From assembly GCA_019459055.1 (NCBI GenBank), contig JAIBEI010000046.1:1-40004 (forward strand): a stretch of DNA of 40,004 bases, given 5' to 3'. The position numbers were made by a program, and so were the translations under genes. The notes under the pieces are model-generated. The model did no database searches, had not been told where the DNA came from, and was given only the letters and a program-made list of their open reading frames with translations. Of the stretch, positions 8,101 through 14,622 are shown piece after piece. Source of the stretch: Thiobacillus sp. Lineage in GTDB: Bacteria; Pseudomonadota; Gammaproteobacteria; Burkholderiales; Thiobacillaceae. Each line of letters starts with the position of its first letter. Within the stretch, counting starts at the first letter, position 1.

Positions 8101-9459
8101 ATGACGGGCGGCAGGCTTCTGATCGTGGACGACGAAAAGGTCGCCCTGAAAAACCTCGAACAGGTGATGAAAAAAGCGGGCTACGCGGTCACCGCCACCC
8201 AGAGCGGCGGCAATGCGCTCGTCCTGCTGGAGAAACAGCCTTTCGACGTGGTGCTCTCCGAGCTGCGCATGGACAAGGTGGACGGCATGCAGATCCTCAG
8301 GCGCTGCCGCGAAAACCATCCCGACACCGAGGTCATCCTGGTCACCGGACAGGCCACGCTGGCGTCTGCCGTCGAGGCGATGAAGCAGGGCGCTTTCCAC
8401 TACCTGGCCAAGCCGTATCGCCAGGAGGAGGTGCGCCAGATGGTGGCCGATGCGCTGGAAAAAATCCGCCTCCGGCACGAAAGCCGCAATCTCAAAAAGC
8501 AGGTGGAAAGCTACCAAGGCAAAGTACGCATCCTCACCCAGGATCGGCACATGCAGCATCTTCTCGATATGGCGAGGCAGGTTGCGCCGACCGACTGCAA
8601 CATCCTCATCACCGGCGAATCCGGCACCGGCAAGGAGCTTTTCGCCCGCTACCTGCACCACCAGAGCGGGCGCGAATCCGGCCCCTTCGTGGCGGTGAAC
8701 TGCGGCGCCTTCAACGAGGATTTGCTGGCCAACGAACTGTTCGGGCACATCAAGGGCGCGTTCACCGGCGCCCACGCCGACAAAAAAGGGCTGCTGGAAG
8801 CGGCCAGCGGCGGCACCCTGTTTCTGGACGAGATCACCGAAATGTCGCCCACCATGCAGGTCAAGCTGCTGCGCGTGATCCAGGAAAAGGAAGTGCTGCC
8901 GCTGGGCGCCACCGCGCCGGTCAAAATCGACGCGCGCTTCATCGCCGCCACCAACCGCGACGTGCAGGACATGGTGAAGCAGGGAGGCTTCCGCCAGGAT
9001 CTCTTCTTCCGCCTCAACGTCGTCAACCTGCACATCCCCGCCTTGAGCGCGCGCAAGGAAGACGTGCCGCTGCTCGCCCACCATTTCCTGGCGAAGCATG
9101 CCGCGCTGATGAGCAAGGATGTCAGCGAGATTGCCCCGGATACCCTCGACCTGCTGTGCGCCTACGATTTTCCCGGCAACGTGCGCGAGCTCGAAAACAT
9201 CATCGAGCGCGGCGTCGCGATCGCCACCGGCCACGGCATCGACCCCGCGCAGCTGCCCGACGACCTGCGCGAACTCGCCATCCGCACCTTTCGCAAGAAG
9301 GCCGGGCGCATCCCCACCCTGGAAGAGCAGGAACAGGACTACATCTCCTGGGTGCTGCAGGAAGCCGGCGGCAACCAGACCCTCGCCGCGCAGGTTCTCG
9401 GCATCGATCGCGTGTCGCTATGGCGTAAGCTGAAGCGCTATGAGGTGGAGAAGGGATAA
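8101..9459 (+). CDS. Sigma54-dependent activator with Glu at receiver phospho-site
   Basis: A 452-residue NtrC-family protein: receiver (1-115), AAA+ domain (about 143-380) with Walker A GESGTGKE (172-179), sigma54 contact loop GAFTGA (219-224) and Walker B TLFLDE, then a Fis-type helix-turn-helix (about 405-448). The receiver keeps the acidic pocket (D10, D11), T82 and K104, but the phosphoacceptor position is Glu54 (codon GAG) where NtrC has Asp54. ATG 8101 is preceded by GGAGG at about five bases; a longer frame from 7834 would read through the promoter region. No cognate kinase is adjacent. It is divergent from the usp-sulP-hyf operon and is its likely regulator, possibly constitutively active. 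Confidence 0.93.
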   Translation: MTGGRLLIVDDEKVALKNLEQVMKKAGYAVTATQSGGNALVLLEKQPFDVVLSELRMDKVDGMQILRRCRENHPDTEVILVTGQATLASAVEAMKQGAFHYLAKPYRQEEVRQMVADALEKIRLRHESRNLKKQVESYQGKVRILTQDRHMQHLLDMARQVAPTDCNILITGESGTGKELFARYLHHQSGRESGPFVAVNCGAFNEDLLANELFGHIKGAFTGAHADKKGLLEAASGGTLFLDEITEMSPTMQVKLLRVIQEKEVLPLGATAPVKIDARFIAATNRDVQDMVKQGGFRQDLFFRLNVVNLHIPALSARKEDVPLLAHHFLAKHAALMSKDVSEIAPDTLDLLCAYDFPGNVRELENIIERGVAIATGHGIDPAQLPDDLRELAIRTFRKKAGRIPTLEEQEQDYISWVLQEAGGNQTLAAQVLGIDRVSLWRKLKRYEVEKG

Positions 9460-9471
9460 GCGGTTGTCGGT

Positions 9472-10398
9472 ATGAATAGATTGAGTGATCTCCGGCGGGG
9501 ATGGGCTTGCTTGCCGCGCCCTGGTTTTTTTCGTCCGCTCTGCGCATCCTGCTGCATGGCCATCAGCATCGTCGGCAGTGGCTTCTACTCGCTTCCAGCT
9601 ATGGCCGACAAGCGCATCGCTGCCGATCCTGCCGAAGAGATCTGGCGCCAATCCGCGCCGCAGGATGCGTATGCGCCCTTCATCGGCCATGTCTCGGCGC
9701 TGCATGCAGAGACTGCCGGGGAATCGTACGGATACAACTGGCGGGGGGCTCCGGTCGAGCAGCCGGACTGGCGGGGCGTTCGCCGTGACGTTACCTATTT
9801 CCTCGGCTACCAGTTTGCCGCCATTGCCGCGCTGTATGTTGCCCCCGAAAGCGTCTCGGGCTGGGATCGCGAGCAGAAACAGAACTACAGTTTCAGCAAG
9901 TGGCGCAACAATGTCAGCAATCCGGTGTGGGACGAAGACCGCTGGTGGGTCAATTACGTCACGCATCCTTACTGGGGCGGCGCGTATTACACCCAGGCGC
10001 GGGAGCGCGGTTTGGACCGCGCTCAGGCATTCTGGTATTCGGCGCTGTTATCGACGCTCTTCGAATACGGCGCGGAAGCGCTGGCCGAGCCCGTTTCCAT
10101 TCAGGATCTGGTGGCGACTCCGGTGGTGGGCTTCCTCGTCGGCGAATACCTGTTTACGCCGGTACGGGCACGCATCCGTGCCAAACCCGGCGAGCTCGAC
10201 TGGTCGGACAAGACCCTCCTGTTCGTCACCGACCCCCTTGGCGTGCTCAGTGCGCAAACCGACCGTCTGCTGGGGATGGAAACGACGCTGCGGTGGCAGC
10301 CCATCGGTATGCAAACCCCGGCACTTGCCGCGAATCCGCCGGGCTATTCTCGCAGCGCGGTGCCGGTATGGGGCCTGCAATTTCGCGGTGAGTGGTAG
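9472..10398 (+). CDS. DUF3943-like exported protein
   Basis: A 308-residue protein with an arginine-containing N-terminus and hydrophobic segment ending at a plausible signal peptidase site after LPAMA (about residue 45). The body is rich in aromatic residues, with WWVNYVTHPYWGGAYY and EYGAEALAEPVSIQDL, which I associate with the DUF3943 family of uncharacterised envelope proteins. It begins 12 bp after the activator gene and is probably cotranscribed with it. A strong terminator follows. Function unknown; a periplasmic or outer-membrane location is inferred from the signal and the C-terminal aromatic ending LQFRGEW. Confidence 0.7.
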   Translation: MNRLSDLRRGWACLPRPGFFRPLCASCCMAISIVGSGFYSLPAMADKRIAADPAEEIWRQSAPQDAYAPFIGHVSALHAETAGESYGYNWRGAPVEQPDWRGVRRDVTYFLGYQFAAIAALYVAPESVSGWDREQKQNYSFSKWRNNVSNPVWDEDRWWVNYVTHPYWGGAYYTQARERGLDRAQAFWYSALLSTLFEYGAEALAEPVSIQDLVATPVVGFLVGEYLFTPVRARIRAKPGELDWSDKTLLFVTDPLGVLSAQTDRLLGMETTLRWQPIGMQTPALAANPPGYSRSAVPVWGLQFRGEW

Positions 10399-10429
10399 CA
10401 AGGCTATGACAACATAGCTCGCCCGTGCG

Positions 10430-10468
10430 GCGGATACGGTTGCCGACCCCGTATCCCGCGGGTTTTTT
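10430..10468 (+). terminator. Rho-independent terminator after DUF3943-like gene
   Basis: Stem GCGGATACGG / CCGTATCC-C-GC (one bulged C) with a nine-base loop, followed by GGG and six T (10463-10468). Confidence 0.75.
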
Positions 10469-10535
10469 GTGTGTCAGAACTCGTTGCGGATACGTTTGTA
10501 GCCCTTTACCAGTTCGTGTTGGCCTGCGCCACACT
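10458..10535 (-). pseudogene. Degenerate copy of gamma-carbonic anhydrase 3' end
   Basis: This stretch nearly repeats 13270-13346, covering the terminator T-run and the last 20 or so codons of the carbonic anhydrase gene. Reading the minus strand gives ELVKGYKRIRNEF and a stop (TGA here, TAA in the intact gene), with a one-base deletion upstream that breaks the frame before AQAN. No further upstream homology to the gene is visible beyond about 10535. It therefore looks like a leftover of a duplication or rearrangement that placed the sulP-usp pair between two copies of this tail. Confidence 0.75.
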
Positions 10536-10690
10536 ACACATTAAAATTCCCCAAGCGGGTGCCGGACGTCATTGCGCAACAGGAACTGGCCTGACAGCCA
10601 TATTTTTCAGGCCTGCATTCGGACCGCTTTCCAGCCGGCTGCGTGCTTGATGTACGGCCAGATCATGAAAAGCGTAGCGACAACCTTCCC

Positions 10691-10719
10691 TTGACCCGCG
10701 CTTAACGGGCCGTTAACGC
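10691..10719 (+). promoter_or_regulatory. Promoter with TTAA box, copy 2 (second sulP)
   Basis: A -35-like TTGACC (10691-10696) is separated by 17 bp from a weak -10-like TAACGC. The spacer carries CGCTTAAC-N5-GTTAACGC (10699-10719), an inverted repeat that is also a direct repeat of TTAAC at 11-bp spacing. The minus-strand usp-carbonic anhydrase unit has the same arrangement base for base in position. The rest of the 366-bp gap (10399-10764) holds only the terminator and the gene remnant listed separately. Confidence 0.5.
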
Positions 10720-10764
10720 GTGCTTCGTCAGACTTCAACCATTGCTTCAGGTTGGAGTTTTGCC

Positions 10765-12597
10765 ATGTATGCCGCACACGCCCGCACAGGCGCTTCACGT
10801 TTTTCCTTCGATTGGTCCAGGCTATTTCCCTTCCTGCGCTGGCGCGACCGGGTGACGCGTGCCAGCACGCGCGACGATGCCATGGCCGGGCTGACGGGGT
10901 CGCTGATCGTGCTGCCGCAGGCGGTGGCCTTCGCCACCATTGCCGGCCTGCCGCCAGAATATGGCCTGTATGCGGCGATGACGCCGGCCATCATCGCCGC
11001 CCTGTTTGGATCGAGCTGGCACCTCGTGTCGGGCCCCACCACCGCCATTTCCATTGCCGTATTCGCTTCGGTGAGCCCTTATGCCCCGCCGGGCTCGCCG
11101 GAATTCATCGGCCTGGTGCTGACGCTGACCTTCCTGACCGGCTTGTTCCAACTGGTCCTGGGTTTGGCGCGCATGGGCGTGCTGGTAAATTTCATTTCGC
11201 ATACCGTGGTGATCGGGTTCACCGCGGGTGCGGCGCTGCTCATCGCCGGCAGCCAGATCAAGAACTTCTTCGGCGTGGACATCCCGCGCGGCACGCCTTT
11301 CTTCAAGACGCTGGAACTGCTCGCGCTGCAGCTTGACCGCATCAACCCTTACGTACTGGCGGTGAGCCTGACGACGCTGGCGGTCGGCATCCTGACCAAA
11401 CGCTACGCGCCCAAACTGCCCTACATGATTGTCGCGATGGTGGCGGGCAGCCTGTTCGCGGCAGGCATCAACGCCTATTACGGCGTGGATACGACCCATG
11501 TCGGCACGGTCGGTGCGCTGCCTTCCGGCTTGCCGCCGCTGTCCCTGCCGGACTTTTCATTCCACAGCCTGTCGCAGATGATGTTTCCAGCGCTGATCAT
11601 CACCATGCTGGCGCTGACCGAGGCGGTGTCGATTTCCCGCGCCATCGCCACCCGTTCCGGCCAGAACATCGACGGCAACCAGGAGTTCATCGGCCAGGGG
11701 CTTTCCAATATCGTCGGCAGCTTCTTCTCCGGCTATGCCGCCTCCGGCTCGTTCAACCGCAGCGGTGTCAACTATGCTGCCGGTGCGAGGACGCCGCTGG
11801 CGGCGGTGTATGCCTCGCTGTTCCTGGTAGTGATTCTGCTTTTGGTGGCTCCGCTGGCGGCTTATCTGCCGAACGCCGCCATGGCCGGCATCCTGTTCCT
11901 GGTGGCTTGGGGCCTGATCGACAGCCACCACATTCGATTGTTGCCCCGTATCAGCAAGCAGGAGACCGTGGTGTTGTGGGTCACCCTGATCGGGACGCTG
12001 ATCGACCTTGAAAAGGGCATCTTCTTCGGCATTGCCCTGTCGCTGGCGCTGTATTTGTACCGTACCTCACGTCCGACACTGGAAGTGGTGGTGCCGGATT
12101 CTGACCCGGAGAGCTATCACTACGTTCATGCCGACGGCCATCCGGAATGCCCGCAGATCAAGATGGTGCGGCTGAGCGGTTCCATTTTCTTCGGAGCCGT
12201 CGCCCATCTGCAACAGCGCTTGCAGGAGATGCAGGAAGCGGCGCCGCATCAGAAACACCTGGTGGTGATGGCCAGCGGCATCAATTTCGTCGACCTGGCC
12301 GGCGCCGAGTTTCTCGCCGAAACCGCCCGGCGCTATGCCCGCGACGGTGGCAGCCTGAGCTTCTACCGGATGAAGGAAAGCGTGGCCGAGACCCTGCGCA
12401 AGGGCGGCTTCATGCAGGACATCGGCGAACACAACCTCTACCCGGCCAGGTCCCGGCCGGCGGAAGCGATTTTCCCGCGCCTCGACAAAACCATTTGCGC
12501 GAGCTGTCCGCATCGCCTGTTCCGCCACTGTCAAACAGTCAACCGCCAGGCGGAAAACACGCATCAACACACGCTGACTGAGGGAGCCCTGCCATGA
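10765..12597 (+). CDS. SulP family anion transporter, Cys-tailed
   Basis: A 610-residue SulP/SLC26 transporter with the expected LIVLPQAVAFATIAGLPP segment (residues 47-64), a membrane domain to about 430 and a C-terminal STAS domain containing HLVVMASGINFVDLAGAE. Start ATG 10765 has GGAG seven bases upstream. After the STAS domain is a hydrophilic tail with CASCPHRLFRHC (C578, C581, C589) not typical of the family. The usp gene overlaps its stop by ATGA. A gamma-carbonic anhydrase lies convergently downstream, which favours bicarbonate as substrate, although sulfate or another anion is equally allowed by the family. Confidence 0.9.
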   Translation: MYAAHARTGASRFSFDWSRLFPFLRWRDRVTRASTRDDAMAGLTGSLIVLPQAVAFATIAGLPPEYGLYAAMTPAIIAALFGSSWHLVSGPTTAISIAVFASVSPYAPPGSPEFIGLVLTLTFLTGLFQLVLGLARMGVLVNFISHTVVIGFTAGAALLIAGSQIKNFFGVDIPRGTPFFKTLELLALQLDRINPYVLAVSLTTLAVGILTKRYAPKLPYMIVAMVAGSLFAAGINAYYGVDTTHVGTVGALPSGLPPLSLPDFSFHSLSQMMFPALIITMLALTEAVSISRAIATRSGQNIDGNQEFIGQGLSNIVGSFFSGYAASGSFNRSGVNYAAGARTPLAAVYASLFLVVILLLVAPLAAYLPNAAMAGILFLVAWGLIDSHHIRLLPRISKQETVVLWVTLIGTLIDLEKGIFFGIALSLALYLYRTSRPTLEVVVPDSDPESYHYVHADGHPECPQIKMVRLSGSIFFGAVAHLQQRLQEMQEAAPHQKHLVVMASGINFVDLAGAEFLAETARRYARDGGSLSFYRMKESVAETLRKGGFMQDIGEHNLYPARSRPAEAIFPRLDKTICASCPHRLFRHCQTVNRQAENTHQHTLTEGALP

Positions 12598-13046
12598 AAA
12601 CTTATCGCCGTATTCTGGTGCCCCTCACCGCTGGCGGCCAAAGCGACACCCTGCTGCATCGCGCCGCCGAGCTTGCTCAAGGCCCGCGCACGCAAATGCT
12701 GGTGCTGCGCGTGCTTGACACCCGCAGCGGCTTTGCACCGGATGGTCCGGCTCCCGCACTGCCGGGAGAAACAGCCTCACGACGCGCGCCAGACGTGAAG
12801 AAAAGGCTTGAATCGCAACTGGCGCGCAACAACCTGGGCTGGGCGGAAGCCAAAGTGGTGTGGGGGGATTCGAAGGCTTTGCTGGCCGACGTCATTCGCA
12901 CCTGGGAACCTGATCTCGTCGTTGCGTGCGCGGGTCAACTGCCCCACGGGATCCTGGAACATGCGGATGTCCTGACAGTGGACCGCCGCAGCTTGTTCAG
13001 GCGCCTGGCCGAGGCCTTGCATTATCCGGCGCCCCGGCACGCCTGA
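12594..13046 (+). CDS. Universal-stress-like protein paired with SulP
   Basis: A 150-residue Usp-fold protein beginning MKTYRRILVPLTAGGQS, with the central DLVVACAGQ strand. It is clearly paralogous to the minus-strand usp-like protein at 13939-14403: both share RILxPxT, VLDTRSxFxxDGPA and a VxWGxxxALxAxxIRxWxPDLV pattern. Neither has the C-terminal glycine-rich ATP-binding motif. The ATG overlaps the sulP stop (ATGA), so the two are translationally coupled. The conserved DTRS-F-DGPA insert distinguishes this pair from ordinary Usp proteins. Confidence 0.75.
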   Translation: MKTYRRILVPLTAGGQSDTLLHRAAELAQGPRTQMLVLRVLDTRSGFAPDGPAPALPGETASRRAPDVKKRLESQLARNNLGWAEAKVVWGDSKALLADVIRTWEPDLVVACAGQLPHGILEHADVLTVDRRSLFRRLAEALHYPAPRHA

Positions 13047-13149
13047 CGGGTTTCCGGTCGCCCGGCATGGGTTGGCTTGACGCGGCGGACGCAATGCCGC
13101 GCTTGCAGTAAAAGATATCTGATCGCTCTCGCCAGCATGCCGCCCATTC

Positions 13150-13248
13150 ATGCACGACCCCGAAGCCATTTCCGTACTCGTCATCGAAATAGTCGGGATC
13201 TTGCGGCAAACATTGCCGACGATCTGGAACCCCGGGGCTATCTGTTGC
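13150..13248 (+). pseudogene. Frameshifted N-terminal fragment of a response regulator
   Basis: From ATG 13150 the frame reads SVLVIE and, after a one-base deletion near 13188, continues in the next frame as SRDLAANIADDLEPRGYL. This aligns with residues of the intact OmpR-family regulator at 17884-18591 (SVLVVEDSADLAANIADYLESHGHL). The similarity stops abruptly a few bases before the terminator at 13254. About 33 codons of a receiver N-terminus remain, so this is debris of a paralogous two-component gene. Confidence 0.7.
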
Positions 13249-13253
13249 CCCAT

Positions 13254-13280
13254 AAAAAAACCCGCAGCAGCGGGTTTTTT
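13254..13280. terminator. Bidirectional terminator between usp and carbonic anhydrase
   Basis: CCCGC-AGCA-GCGGG flanked by seven A on the left and six T on the right, so it can end transcription from both directions. Confidence 0.82.
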
Positions 13281-13286
13281 CGTGGG

Positions 13287-13847
13287 TTAAAACTCGTTGC
13301 GGATACGTTTGTAGCCCCTGACCAGCTCGTGGTTGGCCTGCGCCACGCTTTCGGAGAATCCTGTCACATCGGGGGTCACGCGCTCGATGCGGGCCAGTTC
13401 CTCGTCCGAGTGGATGTTGCAGGTGGAGGGAATGTAGAAGCCGTCGGGCACGCTGCAGCCTTCGACCACCGAGTTGTGGCGCACCACCGATCCCTCGCCC
13501 ACCACACAGTTGAACAGCACCGAATTGAAGCCGATGAACACGCGGTTTCCCACCTTGCAGGGGCCGTGCACGATCGAGCGGTGGGCGATCGACGTGTATT
13601 CGCCGATTTCCACCCGCCCACCGGCCTTGGAGTGGATGACCACGCCGTCCTGGATGTTCGAGTGCGCGCCGATGACGATCGGTTCCATGTTGCCGTTCTC
13701 ATCGACCTCGTCTGCACGAATAACCGCGTAGGGGCCGATAAAGACATTCTCGCCGATGATGATGTGGCCACAGAGGATGGCGGTGGGGTCGACAAAAGCG
13801 GTTTCGTGCACGACCGGCAGGTCGCCTCGCGGGTTGCGGCGAATCAT
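13287..13847 (-). CDS. Gamma-class carbonic anhydrase (Cam-like)
   Basis: A 186-residue left-handed beta-helix protein of hexapeptide repeats. The zinc ligands of Methanosarcina Cam are matched by H72 (GVVIHS), H89 and H94 (IAHRSIVHG, H-x4-H). R44, Q66 and D67 match other Cam active-site positions, and an acidic loop (EVDENGNMEP) follows IRADE as in Cam. No signal peptide is present, so it should act in the cytoplasm, interconverting CO2 and bicarbonate. It lies 91 bp downstream of a usp-like gene in one minus-strand unit and faces a SulP gene. A carbonic anhydrase activity is likely but some relatives are inactive. Confidence 0.85.
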   Translation of the reverse strand: MIRRNPRGDLPVVHETAFVDPTAILCGHIIIGENVFIGPYAVIRADEVDENGNMEPIVIGAHSNIQDGVVIHSKAGGRVEIGEYTSIAHRSIVHGPCKVGNRVFIGFNSVLFNCVVGEGSVVRHNSVVEGCSVPDGFYIPSTCNIHSDEELARIERVTPDVTGFSESVAQANHELVRGYKRIRNEF

Positions 13848-13938
13848 GGTGTATTCCTTGTGGTTGCAAGATGGAAAAACAGGTGGTCGCCGGCCTGGGG
13901 CGTGCCCCGATCAGCCGGCGCGCGGGGGCACGGAGCGG

Positions 13939-14403
13939 TCAGGCATGCTCCTGCGCGTACGGAAAGAATAACCCGGCCAGACGCGTGAAAGCGCCGTCGC
14001 GCCCGATCGTCATCAGCGCCGGCCCTTCGCGGTCCGTGCGCGCCGGCAGCAGGCGGCGCGTCCGGCCGTCGCACAAGACCAGATCGGGGCACCAGCTGCG
14101 GATCAGGGCCGCCAGGGCGCTGCGCGGCTCGCCCCAGATCACCGTGGCATTCGCCTGATTCAAGCCGTGCCGCTTCAGGTCGTGCTCGAGCCGTTTTTGC
14201 TCGGGCGGCGCGAGGCGGGCGGCACGTTCGCCGGGCAGCGAGCCGGCCGGGCCGTCCGAATCGAAACTGGAGCGGGTGTCGAGTACGCTCACCACCAGAA
14301 GCTCGACCTCTTGTGAGGCGGCGATCTCGCCGGCGCGGCGAAGCAGGGCCGAACCGCTATGGCCATGCGTGAAGGGGATCAGGATGCGTTGACGGGTGTT
14401 CAT
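13939..14403 (-). CDS. Universal-stress-like protein upstream of carbonic anhydrase
   Basis: A 154-residue Usp-like protein, paralogue of the one at 12594-13046 (shared RILIPFTHGHSGSALLRRA-type start, VLDTRSSFDSDGPAG, VIWGEPRSALAALIRSW, PDLVLC). The C-terminal ATP motif is missing. GGAG lies eight bases before ATG 14403. The promoter with a TTAA box is about 150 bp upstream, leaving a long leader. It and the carbonic anhydrase form a two-gene unit opposed to the sulP-usp pair. Confidence 0.75.
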   Translation of the reverse strand: MNTRQRILIPFTHGHSGSALLRRAGEIAASQEVELLVVSVLDTRSSFDSDGPAGSLPGERAARLAPPEQKRLEHDLKRHGLNQANATVIWGEPRSALAALIRSWCPDLVLCDGRTRRLLPARTDREGPALMTIGRDGAFTRLAGLFFPYAQEHA

Positions 14404-14551
14404 GAGTGCGCTCCTGCGTGGATAAGGAGCTGAGGCAAGCCGGACGACTTGGTACGCGCGAGGTGGAGAGGAGGAATGCCGAGGCGCGCAAGATGAGTAG
14501 TCATCGTTGAAAAATCCGACCGTTGTGATGGATCAGATCGTAGCGATGATG

Positions 14552-14580
14552 GCGTTAACCCAAAGTTAAGCGGGGTGCAA
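14552..14580 (-). promoter_or_regulatory. Promoter with TTAA box, copy 3 (usp-carbonic anhydrase)
   Basis: Minus strand: TTGCAC (14580-14575), 17-bp spacer, TAACGC (14557-14552), with CGCTTAAC-N5-GTTAACGC at 14572-14552. The layout equals that at 10691-10719. A further GTTAA at 14587 continues the 11-bp phase at twice that distance. A shared regulator is inferred. Confidence 0.5.
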
Positions 14581-14622
14581 GACAGGGTTAAATCAGTGGA
14601 CCGCGGCTCAGAACAAGTGAAA

